Source of the DNA: Chitinophaga oryziterrae
Lineage (GTDB): Bacteria > Bacteroidota > Bacteroidia > Chitinophagales > Chitinophagaceae
Direction: 5' to 3'
NCBI RefSeq assembly: GCF_009758125.1
Contig: NZ_WRXO01000005.1
Span: 186,001 to 250,000, forward strand
Length of the DNA: 64,000 bases
The notes under the pieces are model-generated. The model saw nothing but the letters and a program-made list of their open reading frames with translations, had not been told where the DNA came from and ran no database searches. A program made the position numbers and the translations under genes. Numbering within the stretch: the first letter of the stretch is position 1; the number at the start of each line of letters is the position of its first letter. Below, one piece after another: positions 15,518-24,997 of the stretch.

Positions 15518-17968
15518 ATGAGCAGAAAATTATTGCCTGCTATAATGGTCATTTACGGACTATTATGCAGTATGGGCGCTTATGCGCAAAAAAGTGTGGT
15601 GAATATCGGGGATGTTAAAAGTGTTCAGATAGGTAGTGGAACGGTGAAAATGGTCACTACCAATGCATTTGCAGATCTTACAGTATATAGTGCAGCCATA
15701 ATAAGAGTAAGGATAGACCGTCAGAAACTGACTGACGATTTCTCTTATGCTGTTATTGCAAAACCTGCGGCAGTGAAAGCTGTCATAAAAGAAGATGCAG
15801 CGAATATTACAATTACTACGGACTCGCTGCAGGCCCGCATTACGAAAAGGCCTTTTTCCATTGCGTTTTACACAACAGACGGTTTATTAATTAATGAAGA
15901 TGAAAAGGGACTTACTACTTCATGGGCAGGTAATGAGGTTACTTCTTATAAGAAGATGCAGGAAGGCGAACGATTCGTTGGACTGGGGGAAAAAAATGGT
16001 AACCTGGACAGAACAGGAAGCGCGTATACCAACTGGAACTCGGATGTATTCGGGTACAGAGCAGATCAGGACCCATTGTACAGTACCATCCCGTTTTATA
16101 TAGGTATACATCATGGGCTTAATTACGGGATCTTTTTTGATAACACTTATCAGAGTGATTTCAACTTTGGTGCGAGTAACAATCGCTTCTCGTCTTTCGG
16201 TGCAAGAGACGGAGAAATGAATTATTACTTCATGTATGCACCCGCTATGGCCGGCATTATTAATGCTTACACCAGTTTAACAGGCCGTATGCACATGCCT
16301 CCTTTATGGAGTCTTGGGTATCAGCAGAACCGGTATAGCTACTATCCTGATAAAGAAGTGCTCCGCATTGCACAAACATTAAGAGAAAAGAAAATTCCAG
16401 CAGATGGTATTACACTGGACATCCATTATATGGACGCGTATAAACTATTTACCTGGAATAAAGAACGTTTCCCTGATCCGGCTAAAATGAATGCCGAATT
16501 ATTAAAAATGGGATTTAGAATTACGGTGATCAATGACCCGGGAATTAAGGTAGAGAAAGGATATGCAGCCTATGAAAATGGTGTAAAGGAAAATGTATTT
16601 ATAAAGTACCCTGACGGGCAGTTATATACTGGTCAGGTGTGGCCAGGCTGGTGTCACTTTGCTGATTTCACCAGCGAGAAAGGACGTAACTGGTGGAAGA
16701 CACAGATGAAAGGATATGTGGACAATGGTGTTTCCGGTTACTGGAATGACATGAACGAGATCGCTACCTGGGGACAGAAAATGCCCGGTAATGTGTTATT
16801 TGATTATGATGGTCATCCTACGACACATCAGCAGGCACATAATGTATATGGACTGGAAATGACGCGCGCAAGTTATGAAGGTGCCCGTACCCTTACAGGT
16901 AAAAGGCCCTTTATATTAACACGTGCCGGGTATGCCGGTTTGCAACGTTATACTGCTATCTGGACCGGCGACAACCGTGCAGAAGAAGATCATATGCTGG
17001 CAGGGGTAAGATTGCTGAATAGTCTTGGCCTGAGTGGGGTCGCCTTTACCGGAATGGACATAGGAGGTTTCACCGGCAATCCTACTGTGGGGCTGTATGC
17101 GCGCTGGATGCAACTGGGTGCATTTATCCCGTATTTCAGGAATCATACAGGAGTGAATACCAAATCATCTGAGCCCTGGGCATACGGAGAAGAGGTACTG
17201 GAGATAGCGCGGAATTATATTAACCTGCGTTACCGCCTGTTGCCATACATCTATAGTGCGTTTTATGAAGCTTCGCAAAGTGGTATGCCTGTGATGCGTT
17301 CGCTGGCAATAGATTACACGCATGATGCCAATGTATATGATACCCGTTTTCAGAATCAGTTCCAGTTAGGGAAAGCATTTCTGGTAGCACCGTTTGAGAG
17401 TACAAAAGATTTTGGTGAGATCTATTTTCCTGCTGGCAGATGGTATAATCTGTATACTGATGAATTGCAGGCTGGTGGAGAAAAGAAGGTGGTTCCATTA
17501 GGATTACAGAAAATACCGGTGTTTGTAAAAGGAGGTAGTATTATTCCTATGCAAACGTTGATACAGACTACAGCTGAAAAGCCTGCAGATACATTGTTCC
17601 TGCATGTATATAAAGGTGATACCGCCAATACAATAGTATATTATGAAGATGATGGAGAGAGCTATGATTATGAGAATGGAGGATTTTACAAACGTACTAT
17701 CCGGTATGATGATCGTCTTACACTTGAAAAAGCAGAAGGTAATTTTAATTCTAAGTTCAATAATATTAAGCTGATACTGCATGGTTTTGATTCTTTACAG
17801 CAGGTAAAGGTGAATGGTGGAGTACAGCTTTTACAATCTTCAGGCATTAATTTCCTCACGCCTATTTCCCGTTTCGATCCGCAGGGTGGGTATGCTATAC
17901 CAGACATCTGTAAGGTGTTTACGGCAAGCATAAAAAATAGTGCGGATAGGATAGTGGTGGAATTTTGA
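15518..17968 (+). CDS. Glycoside hydrolase family 31 (alpha-glucosidase/xylosidase type)
   Basis: 816 aa with signal peptide (1-23). N-terminal beta-sandwich, then the (beta/alpha)8 catalytic domain: ADGITLDIHYMD, the nucleophile motif GYWNDMNE (Asp near residue 410) and the acid/base motif WTGDNRAEEDHM (Asp near 483), followed by the proximal and distal beta domains. GH31 enzymes cleave alpha-linked glucose or xylose with retention. Third gene of the sus unit, 52 nt after susD, so it probably trims oligosaccharides in the periplasm. Followed by a 13-bp terminator. Confidence 0.93.
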   Translation: MSRKLLPAIMVIYGLLCSMGAYAQKSVVNIGDVKSVQIGSGTVKMVTTNAFADLTVYSAAIIRVRIDRQKLTDDFSYAVIAKPAAVKAVIKEDAANITITTDSLQARITKRPFSIAFYTTDGLLINEDEKGLTTSWAGNEVTSYKKMQEGERFVGLGEKNGNLDRTGSAYTNWNSDVFGYRADQDPLYSTIPFYIGIHHGLNYGIFFDNTYQSDFNFGASNNRFSSFGARDGEMNYYFMYAPAMAGIINAYTSLTGRMHMPPLWSLGYQQNRYSYYPDKEVLRIAQTLREKKIPADGITLDIHYMDAYKLFTWNKERFPDPAKMNAELLKMGFRITVINDPGIKVEKGYAAYENGVKENVFIKYPDGQLYTGQVWPGWCHFADFTSEKGRNWWKTQMKGYVDNGVSGYWNDMNEIATWGQKMPGNVLFDYDGHPTTHQQAHNVYGLEMTRASYEGARTLTGKRPFILTRAGYAGLQRYTAIWTGDNRAEEDHMLAGVRLLNSLGLSGVAFTGMDIGGFTGNPTVGLYARWMQLGAFIPYFRNHTGVNTKSSEPWAYGEEVLEIARNYINLRYRLLPYIYSAFYEASQSGMPVMRSLAIDYTHDANVYDTRFQNQFQLGKAFLVAPFESTKDFGEIYFPAGRWYNLYTDELQAGGEKKVVPLGLQKIPVFVKGGSIIPMQTLIQTTAEKPADTLFLHVYKGDTANTIVYYEDDGESYDYENGGFYKRTIRYDDRLTLEKAEGNFNSKFNNIKLILHGFDSLQQVKVNGGVQLLQSSGINFLTPISRFDPQGGYAIPDICKVFTASIKNSADRIVVEF

Positions 17969-17981
17969 TGCAGCTTATTAC

Positions 17982-18016
17982 CCGGCTGGGGGCAGGATTG
18001 GTCGCCTCCACCGGGA
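17982..18016 (+). repeat. GC-rich hairpin after the GH31 gene
   Basis: CCCGG...CCGGG closing pair with inner GGGGGC/GCCTCC. No T-tract follows; likely protects the mRNA 3' end. Confidence 0.4.
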
Positions 18017-18026
18017 ATAAGCCTTT

Positions 18027-18082
18027 TAAAGCAGATCTATTTATTTCTTCTAACGGAAATGGATAGATCTGCTTTTGTTTTT
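18027..18082 (+). terminator. Terminator of the sus/GH31 unit
   Basis: AAAGCAGATCTAT and ATAGATCTGCTTT form a 13-bp stem around a 22-nt loop, followed by TGTTTTT. Confidence 0.75.
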
Positions 18083-18445
18083 AATACATTCTACTGCAAT
18101 TACACCACAGTGAATAGAATGATTTCGGGAAAAACAAAATGAACAGAATGGCATATGGATACATGAGAACTATATTATACTTTTGAATTGTCGCTTATCA
18201 ATAGTGATCTTTTTTCGCCAACAGTATTCTTTTGTTTGTAGCCAAAACCTATAAAATGAAACGTACTAAATATTATTAAAAATCGTTCAATCCAATTTGT
18301 GGGAATAAAGATGTTGTTGTAATCATTATCTACAAGCACATTATTGTTTAACTCACAGGCAATCATTGTATGCCTGGTGTGATGGCTATGCCATTGCCTG
18401 TAAAAATATTTTCGTCGCATACGCAGGGTTATGAAATACACAGAT

Positions 18446-18941
18446 CCGGGAGCTATTCCTGGTTCCCGGCCTCTTTTTGCCTGTCATATAAGAGGTAACG
18501 GATCAATGTATTTCTTGCTTTCAATTAAAGTATTTATACGTGGTTTTGGAATTGTTCTTAAAGGTAAACCGGAGACTATTCCTGGTTTCCGGGTGTTCTT
18601 AATGATGGAGTTTATAACAAGTAATAACATCGGGAGCTATTCCTGGTTCCTGACTTTTTAAGAACAGATTCTGCAAAGCTGCCAGAAAAGTATGGTGTAT
18701 TTCGGTTTAGGATTAGGGGTTAAAATGAGAAATGACCCGGGTACAATTCTTTGTACCTGGTTTTAATTTATGCATTGCCGTTAGAATGCACTAAATCATT
18801 TTTTTGGGTTAATTCATAAGCTTGATTTAAAAGGCAGGCACTATTCCTGGTGCCTGAATTTTTTCTTACCAGGTGTAAGCGAAGGAAACTTATAGTTCAA
18901 CGGGATATATCAATAAAACCGGGCACTAGTCTTGGTGCCTG
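18446..18941 (+). repeat. Array of six related hairpins (type 1)
   Basis: Six stem-loops at 18446-18469, 18569-18592, 18631-18652, 18737-18760, 18835-18856 and 18920-18941. The loop is conserved (CTATTCCTGG in copies 1, 2, 3 and 5; TAGTCTTGG and AATTCTTTG in copies 6 and 4) while the stems vary with compensation (GGGAGC/GGTTCCC, GGCAC/GTGCC, GGGTAC/GTACCTGG). Several are followed by T-rich stretches. No convincing ORF lies between copies. The preceding stretch 18083-18445 shows nothing I can name. Confidence 0.75.
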
Positions 18942-18950
18942 AAGTTATTA

Positions 18951-19002
18951 AAATTAAAAAACCTGAAGGATTAAAGTGATGTACACTTTGCTCCTTCAGG
19001 CT
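18951..19002 (-). terminator. Terminator of the PfkB-CBM9-GHL10 unit
   Basis: CCTGAAGGA...TCCTTCAGG with inner AAAGTG/CACTTT forms a long hairpin; on the minus strand it is followed by a T-rich run. Confidence 0.8.
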
Positions 19003-19022
19003 ATATCTGAATAACTATTTTA

Positions 19023-20108
19023 TTAACTACCTGCTTTCTGTAAAGTTTGCAGCACTTCTGGTGTTACACCACCAAACAGGGATACTCCCGCAGCACCGTT
19101 TTGTATAGACAATCTTACACCTTTTTCAAGGTCAGCCATATTGCCGTTGAAATCAGGCAGATAAAGACCCGCATACAAAGGGAAACGTCCGTCTAATCCT
19201 CTCACACCTTCCGCTACGGCATCACCTATCCAGGCAACGTCTTCTTTGTAGAAGCCATGATAGATCATAGGGCAAACGGCATTCAGCGGCCAGTTGGTCC
19301 AATCCTGTCTTACAATACGTTTAGCTATTTCCGGGGTTGGGAATACAGCCGCGGATATTGGTTTCTTATGTTGTTTGGCTACTGCTGCCAGGTTCGTTAC
19401 CACATTAGTAATACGATCATACCTGAATTTCCTCCAGGAAGGACTTTGGTCCGGATGTTCCAGTTCCAAAGGGTCTTTCCCTTTTAATTCCTTGTATTTG
19501 TCACGGCAGGTTTCGCAATAGCAGAAGTCGTACTCTGGTAATTCTTTTGATTGATCAATATTATAATTGCTCCATAGATTTACCGGAAGTATTACATCGC
19601 AATATCTTACATAGTCCAGGTGAAGACCATCCACATAATCTTTAGACAATACCATTTCAGCCTGTTCTTTCAGGTAGTTCACTACTTCCGGTTTACTGGG
19701 GCATAGCCAGCGGTAGTAGTCCACGTAAGGAGGGTGTGTAGCGCAGGACTCTCCTTTACGGTTTTTTGCGTACCATTCAGGATGACTGGCCAGCAATTCT
19801 TTCTCGCCGCGGTTCATTGTCCAGATCCAGCGATGCGCTTTTATACCGTTGTCCTTTGCTGTTTTGAAATGTTTCTCACTGTCTGCTTCAAAGAAGATAT
19901 CCGCAATGCCTGCTTTTTTATAAGAAGCGTACAGCTTTTGCAGATCGGCAATGGTATCCTTTTCATTTGGATTTATCCATACGCGGTGCCTGGCAGTACC
20001 TGTAGGTTTGGATATTGTATTTGCCTTCAACGCCAGTGTAGGTATAGCCGGCTGCATGATAGCCAGGCTACCCAGTCCTACAGATTTCAGGAAATTACGT
20101 TTATTCAT
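19023..20108 (-). CDS. GHL10-like putative glycoside hydrolase (family 10-like barrel)
   Basis: 361 aa. Exported: the N-terminus MNKRNFLKSVGLGSLAIMQPA is Tat-like but lacks the twin Arg. The rest is a TIM barrel of the glycosyl-hydrolase-like 10 type: HRVWINPNEKD at strand 1, KAHRWIWTMNRGE, DGLHLDYVRYCD (candidate catalytic Asp), then AAVFPTPEIAK, CPMIYHGFYKEDVAW and YAGLYLP. A CYCETCRDKY cysteine cluster (about residues 196-203) may bind metal. No biochemically fixed activity. Downstream gene of the CBM9-like protein (2-nt gap), so the two act together. Confidence 0.78.
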   Translation of the reverse strand: MNKRNFLKSVGLGSLAIMQPAIPTLALKANTISKPTGTARHRVWINPNEKDTIADLQKLYASYKKAGIADIFFEADSEKHFKTAKDNGIKAHRWIWTMNRGEKELLASHPEWYAKNRKGESCATHPPYVDYYRWLCPSKPEVVNYLKEQAEMVLSKDYVDGLHLDYVRYCDVILPVNLWSNYNIDQSKELPEYDFCYCETCRDKYKELKGKDPLELEHPDQSPSWRKFRYDRITNVVTNLAAVAKQHKKPISAAVFPTPEIAKRIVRQDWTNWPLNAVCPMIYHGFYKEDVAWIGDAVAEGVRGLDGRFPLYAGLYLPDFNGNMADLEKGVRLSIQNGAAGVSLFGGVTPEVLQTLQKAGS

Positions 20109-20110
20109 GA

Positions 20111-21214
20111 TTAGTGCTTTTGAGATATTTTTCCTTCCTGGTTAATAGAGCAGCTTTCAGTAGAGTTCTCCGTACGTATAGTGGCTGTATATTGATCGGA
20201 GAGCGCTTCCAGTTGCAGGGAATACGTTAAACCGTTCTCTTTCACCGGGCCTTCAGATAAGCCTAATGCAACAAGCGTAGTTGCATATTTACCGTGGTCA
20301 CGTTTATAATCACGTTGTTTACGATAGATCTGCCAAAGGTATTCTTTTGCCTGTTCCATAGCAGGTAATGGTAATGCAACGGCCGGACTGCCCGAAGGTT
20401 GTTTTACAAAGAAGACGTATCCCCATTTCTCCGGAGCATGCATATCGATGATACCCTGTGGGGACCATACCCAGTTATGCTCAGGTAATGATTTGCCGGT
20501 AACTTTATCACGACGTTTAACATACTTGCCGTTTATGATATCCGTATCCCATTCCACCCGGGAGAAGTTAATACGCCAGAAGGAATTTTCTTTCGGTGGA
20601 GTTGCTTTCTGATTAAAGAAGCTGAGTGCCGAAAACGGGATCGCCATTTCTACTGTCCATTTTTTGTCTTTATCACCTGCTTTGTTGAGTGTCCCATCAA
20701 TCTGTACCGCGGTACGCATACCATGCGCATCCCAGTTCATGAGGGCATCTCCACCTTCGCGATAAGGTTTGGGCATGAAAAGGTCCATCACGGTATTGTG
20801 CGGATTGATCTCTATTTCAAAGTAGTGATGCGTATCTCCATTGGGATCAATGAATACTTCAAAATCGTTATCCAGGAAGATGATCGTATCATGCTGATGC
20901 AGGGTCGCCCAGATGTTCTGGTCTTCAATTTCTGCCGCAATGTAGAGATACTGATTATCCCATAACATTTTAAGGCGGGTGCGCATAGCCGGTTTGGGCT
21001 GTTTGTCGCCTTCTATATCTGTAAAATCATCACTCCATGCAGCTTGTGACCAGGCCTTTTCATCGAATTTCCCATCTATTTTGACAGGAGTAGGAGATTG
21101 ATAACAGTGATATTGCCTTGGCGCTACGTACGCCGGCTTTAACTGGGCATTGGCGGAAAGTGTAACACATAACACTCCCAATGCATTGAACACATGACGA
21201 ATAAGTTGAGACAT
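20111..21214 (-). CDS. Secreted carbohydrate-binding CBM9-like protein
   Basis: 367 aa, signal peptide 1-23. A CBM9-like beta-sandwich fills most of the chain: VKIDGKFDEKAWSQAAW near the N-terminus, LKMLWDNQYLYIAAEIED, DNDFEVFIDPNGDTHHYFEIEINP and KWTVEMAIPFSAL are the standard blocks of this family. A helical and beta C-terminal extension follows. Probably binds reducing ends or glycan at the cell surface or in the periplasm. It ends 2 nt before the GHL10 start. Confidence 0.85.
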   Translation of the reverse strand: MSQLIRHVFNALGVLCVTLSANAQLKPAYVAPRQYHCYQSPTPVKIDGKFDEKAWSQAAWSDDFTDIEGDKQPKPAMRTRLKMLWDNQYLYIAAEIEDQNIWATLHQHDTIIFLDNDFEVFIDPNGDTHHYFEIEINPHNTVMDLFMPKPYREGGDALMNWDAHGMRTAVQIDGTLNKAGDKDKKWTVEMAIPFSALSFFNQKATPPKENSFWRINFSRVEWDTDIINGKYVKRRDKVTGKSLPEHNWVWSPQGIIDMHAPEKWGYVFFVKQPSGSPAVALPLPAMEQAKEYLWQIYRKQRDYKRDHGKYATTLVALGLSEGPVKENGLTYSLQLEALSDQYTATIRTENSTESCSINQEGKISQKH

Positions 21215-21292
21215 GGTATAAATATAAAACAGATGGTTCGAATATTTTTATTTTTTCAATGAATGGTTGAAAATGTTGATGAACTACTAATT

Positions 21293-22198
21293 TTAAGCGG
21301 TAGTATTCATCACTCCTGCAATTTCGGATAACTGGTAATCGGGGCAGCCACCAGGAAGGCTGGCCACCAGGGCGCCCAGTGCGCAGGCAAATGATAAGGT
21401 ATTCGCTGCTCCGTGTTTATGGATCGTGCTATATAAGAAACCTGCCAGGAAAGCATCTCCGCTGCCAATAGTATCTGCTACTTTTACCTGGTAGCCTGGA
21501 TGCTGGTAAAAGTTACCATCCTGGAGGAGTACGGCCCCTTTATCTCCCATCGTGGTAATGATAGTAGGAATCACAAAGAAGTTGCTCAGTGCTCTTAATC
21601 GTTCTTCCAGGTTTACGGGCAGTTGATACCATTCCCCCAGCAGCTCCAGTTCGGACTCATTTAGTTTCAAGATGTTGCAATGCTGTAAAAGCAGGCCTAC
21701 TATCTTTTTATCATAATGAGGAGGACGCAGATTAATATCCAGTACGAAAGTGCGGTCGCTATCCATTAATGAGAGCAGTGTTAGCAGGGTTTTCCGCGTT
21801 TCGTTATTTCTGGCGGCGAGGCTGCCAAAAACAAGGTATCCTTTATCTGAATGTTGCATCAGTCCCTGCTGTTCCGGTGTCACTTTTATATAATCCCAGG
21901 CCACTGGTTGCACGATATCGTATTTCATTTCATTATTGGCTGCAGCCCTGGCAAATACTTTCCCCGTTTCATGCAGTGGATCTGTTTGAATATAATCGGT
22001 ATTGAGGTGATACTGTTTAAGTATATCAAGCAGTTTTCTTCCATCATCATCGTTTCCAATGCCGGATATCAGTGTAGTAGCTATGGCCAGTCTGTTGAGG
22101 TGGTAGGCTACATTCATGGGTGCGCCACCGGGTAATGTTTTATCTGGTAATATATCCCAAAGTAATTCTCCAAAACAGACAACTTTATATGATTTCAT
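21293..22198 (-). CDS. PfkB-family sugar kinase, fructokinase-like
   Basis: 301 aa. N-terminal GGAPMNVAYHL sugar-site motif (about residues 24-34), SGIGNDDDGRKLL, and the C-terminal ATP-site signature DTIGSGDAFLAGFLYS with catalytic Asp in GSGDA (about 252). Length and sequence fit fructokinases and related ribokinase-fold enzymes. First gene of the minus-strand set; 78 nt to the CBM9-like gene. Preceded by a 760-nt region with the second hairpin array. Confidence 0.88.
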   Translation of the reverse strand: MKSYKVVCFGELLWDILPDKTLPGGAPMNVAYHLNRLAIATTLISGIGNDDDGRKLLDILKQYHLNTDYIQTDPLHETGKVFARAAANNEMKYDIVQPVAWDYIKVTPEQQGLMQHSDKGYLVFGSLAARNNETRKTLLTLLSLMDSDRTFVLDINLRPPHYDKKIVGLLLQHCNILKLNESELELLGEWYQLPVNLEERLRALSNFFVIPTIITTMGDKGAVLLQDGNFYQHPGYQVKVADTIGSGDAFLAGFLYSTIHKHGAANTLSFACALGALVASLPGGCPDYQLSEIAGVMNTTA

Positions 22199-22247
22199 GT
22201 GTAGATGTATTGAATGCTAATTTAGTTTAAATGAGATAAAAAGAAAG

Positions 22248-22538
22248 CCGGGATGTTGGATAACATCCCGGGTTCGTGCTTTTTTATTAGCTTGTTATTT
22301 GTCTTTAGAGATAGCCGGGATACTGGAAAGCATCCCGGGTTTGTGGATCTTGGTCAACTTTAGAATTAATGAATTATCACCAGTTCCGTTTCAGGACCTG
22401 GAAATTATAAGTTACCATAAGCCTGATTAGATGAAATAGAAAGGCCTAAGCGCTGGAAAACGCTCCTGGCGTTATTTTCAACCTTGGATTATCGGAAAAT
22501 GTAAAATTTTGGTAAGGGACATTATCGGCATGTCCCTT
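22248..22538 (-). repeat. Second hairpin array (type 2), upstream of the kinase
   Basis: Clear hairpins at 22248-22271 (CCGGGATG...CATCCCGG), 22315-22338 (CCGGGATAC...GCATCCCGG) and 22514-22538 (AAGGGACAT/ATGTCCCTT), with a weaker one at 22449-22464 (AGCG/CGCT, loop CTGGAAAA). Read on the minus strand the 22338-22315 copy has loop GCTTTCCAGT, close to the CTATTCCTGG loop of the 18.4-kb array, with the same CCGGGA stem. Confidence 0.6.
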
Positions 22539-22913
22539 TTACAAACAATGGATATGTAAATTATGTATTGGGTGATTTTACAGAAGCATAGTTGTAGGTA
22601 TAAAATGGTCAACAATAATAATCGTTGCATCAAAAGTAAAATGGAAAATTGGAATATGATGATTCCATTCTGTTCATTGTGATTTTGCCAAAATCATTTT
22701 GTTCAAGTTGCATTTATAGCATTCGGATATTTGTTAATATCAGATTTTAATGTTATGAGAGAGGTCTGCTTTATAAAACTTCAAAAATTTTTGTTTTAAC
22801 AGAATATTGGCATAATCTGCTGATTTTCATGTAGTCTACCCGGTTGTCTATTTATCTAAAGAGCTTAAAATCAGCTTAAAGATGTATTTATTTATGAAAT
22901 ATTTAAACGGTCG
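22539..22913. other. AT-rich intergenic stretch, no gene seen
   Basis: About 375 nt between the second hairpin array and the TetR promoter. Very AT-rich, with stop codons in all frames at short intervals. No feature identified. Confidence 0.4.
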
Positions 22914-22944
22914 TTTGATTTAATTAAATGTTTGTTTAACTTTG
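22914..22944 (+). promoter_or_regulatory. Consensus promoter of the TetR-efflux operon
   Basis: TTTG (22914-22917), exactly 19 nt, TAACTTTG (22937-22944): a perfect match to the Bacteroidota housekeeping consensus. The transcript start near 22951 rules out any upstream start codon and fixes translation at 22965. Confidence 0.85.
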
Positions 22945-22964
22945 CGTCACAATACAAATTGCAT

Positions 22965-23588
22965 ATGGAATACAATCAAAAGCAAATATCAATCCTGGAG
23001 GCGGCGGAACAACTGTTTGCTTCTCAGGGGTTCCACGGGACCTCTGTCAGGGATATTGCTCATGAGGCTGATGTTAACATTGCAATGATATCCTACTACT
23101 TCGGATCTAAGGAGAAACTGATAGAAGCGATTTTCCTCAAACGCATACATGCGTGGAAATTAGTGCTGGAAGATCTTTTAAAGGATAACACCCAATCATT
23201 TGAGGCTCGTTTTGACGGTTTGGTTGAAACATATGTGCAGAGGGTGATGAGTAATCCCTGTTTTCACCTGATGATGATCCGTGCGCAGATCCAGATAGAT
23301 ATAAAAGTTAATGAACTGATCCACGAGAACAAAAAGGAAGTTTACGAGGTCATTAAAAACTTTATTATTGAAGGACAGGAGAAAGGGGTATTTAACGATG
23401 TAGATATTATGATGATGGTGAGTACGCTTACGGGTACCACTAACCATATTATGTCCACAAGACATCATTTTCAGCGTCTGAGCAATTTGGAACATCTGTC
23501 AGACGAGCAGTTACAGGAATATTTAATTATTCATATAAGCACCTATTTAAAAAAATTGTTTAAAGCCATTCTAATCCATGAAGCTTAA
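22965..23588 (+). CDS. TetR/AcrR-family regulator of the efflux operon
   Basis: 207 aa from the ATG at 22965. The N-terminal 50 residues are a TetR helix-turn-helix (ILEAAEQLFASQGFHGTSVRDIA, then VNIAMISYYFGSKEKL). The C-terminal domain is a helical ligand-binding core. Its gene overlaps the outer-membrane efflux gene by 11 nt and leads the operon, so it most likely represses it and responds to an exported compound. A longer form is excluded by the promoter position. Confidence 0.9.
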   Translation: MEYNQKQISILEAAEQLFASQGFHGTSVRDIAHEADVNIAMISYYFGSKEKLIEAIFLKRIHAWKLVLEDLLKDNTQSFEARFDGLVETYVQRVMSNPCFHLMMIRAQIQIDIKVNELIHENKKEVYEVIKNFIIEGQEKGVFNDVDIMMMVSTLTGTTNHIMSTRHHFQRLSNLEHLSDEQLQEYLIIHISTYLKKLFKAILIHEA

Positions 23589-24942
23589 TAGTACATACAG
23601 GCGTTTATGGTCCCTGGTGGCAGGTATATTGCTGATATTGCCATATTCCGGTAGCCAGGCACAGGACAAAAAGACTCTTTCTCTGAAAGAGGCCATAACG
23701 CTTAGTATTCAGAACAGTAAAGAATTGAAACTAAGTCAGGCAAAAATAGACGCAGCACTTGCTTCTGTTAAAACAGCTGGCAATGCTCAATTACCGGATC
23801 TGAGCGTTTCCGGATCTTACTTAAGAATTAACAGCCCTAACGTAAGTCTGAAAACGGGCAGTGACAGCAGCAGTGGTGGTTCTTCCACACCTAAAGTAAA
23901 TCAGGTGGCCTATGCGATGGCTACAGTATCCGTGCCTATCTTCTCCGGTTTTATCCTCCAGAGCCAGAAAGCATCTGCCCGTTACCTGGCAGAAGCCGCA
24001 AAGCTGGATGCGGACAAAGACCGTGAAGCTGTGATACAAAATACAGTTGATGCATACAGCAATCTATATAAATCACAACAGGCGGTATTGCTTGTTCAGG
24101 AGAACCTGAAACAGCAGCAGCAAAGGGTTACCGATTTTTCCAACCTTGAGAAAAATGGTATCATGGCCAGAAACGACCTGTTAAAAGCGCAGTTACAGGC
24201 TTCCAATGTAGAAGTATCCCTGCTGGAGGCAGAAAGCAACCTTAAACTGGCAAACATTAGTATGAACCTCTTACTGGGTTTACCTGAAAGTACCGAACTG
24301 GCAATAGATATGAATGCTTTTGATCAGCAGGTGCCAGCAGGAGCCAAAGCAGTAACTGAATGGGAGGTACTGGCCTTACAGAACCGTAAAGATGCAGCAG
24401 CGTTAGGTCTTCGTGAAAAAGCAGCAGATGCAAATATTAAGGCTACTAAAGGCGCTTATTATCCTTCCGTAGCTTTAACCGGCGGTTATGTAGCCCTGGA
24501 CGTTCCGAATTTTTTAACCGTAACCAACGCAGTAAACGCAGGTATTGGTGTAAAATATAACGCTTCCAGCCTTTGGAAGAATGGTTCGAAAGTAGCAGAA
24601 GCTAAGGTGCAGTTACAGCAGGTGAAAGTAAATGAAGAGATGCTGACCGATAATATTCATATCGCTGTTAACAGGGCATATCAGGATTACCTGGTAAACC
24701 AGAAGAAAATAGATATGTACCAGACAGCCATCGATCAGTCAGAAGAAAATTATAAGATCGTAAAAAATAAGCAGGAGAATAACCTCGCTACTACTACGGA
24801 TCTGCTGGAAGCTGACGTGGCCAATGTCCAGGCTAAACTGAACCGTGCTTTTGCAAAAGCAGATGCTATGGTGTCCTATACCAAATTACTTGAAACAGCT
24901 GGTCTTTTGAATGAATCTGGTCCGCTTGTATCTGGTAAATAG
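23578..24942 (+). CDS. TolC-family outer membrane efflux protein
   Basis: 454 aa, signal peptide 1-28 (GSQAQ). Two OEP repeats with long coiled-coil helices, each starting with the usual SLKEAITLSIQNSKELKLSQAKIDAA pattern; the second half begins near residue 265. Forms a trimeric channel across periplasm and outer membrane, here for the HlyD and DHA2 partners encoded next. ATG lies inside the TetR gene, indicating translational coupling. Confidence 0.93.
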   Translation: MKLNSTYRRLWSLVAGILLILPYSGSQAQDKKTLSLKEAITLSIQNSKELKLSQAKIDAALASVKTAGNAQLPDLSVSGSYLRINSPNVSLKTGSDSSSGGSSTPKVNQVAYAMATVSVPIFSGFILQSQKASARYLAEAAKLDADKDREAVIQNTVDAYSNLYKSQQAVLLVQENLKQQQQRVTDFSNLEKNGIMARNDLLKAQLQASNVEVSLLEAESNLKLANISMNLLLGLPESTELAIDMNAFDQQVPAGAKAVTEWEVLALQNRKDAAALGLREKAADANIKATKGAYYPSVALTGGYVALDVPNFLTVTNAVNAGIGVKYNASSLWKNGSKVAEAKVQLQQVKVNEEMLTDNIHIAVNRAYQDYLVNQKKIDMYQTAIDQSEENYKIVKNKQENNLATTTDLLEADVANVQAKLNRAFAKADAMVSYTKLLETAGLLNESGPLVSGK

Positions 24943-24997
24943 AGAGAAATTAATCGCAATCAATAATAGTAAAAGATAACAATCATATATATATTAT

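Noticed and set aside
18175..18441. 88-codon minus-strand frame
   Set aside because: No recognisable pattern, AT-rich composition, no terminator or promoter; may be chance.
18431..18661. 76-codon frame within the hairpin array, with repeated IPG-like words
   Set aside because: The repeated residues come from the hairpin loop sequence itself; the repeats change frame between copies, and no start context is seen.
18446..18941. CRISPR-like array
   Set aside because: Repeats are unequal in spacing and not identical, stems covary, no cas genes nearby.
22932..22964. Longer start for the TetR protein at a TTG
   Set aside because: Lies inside the -7 box of a perfect promoter, upstream of the transcript start.
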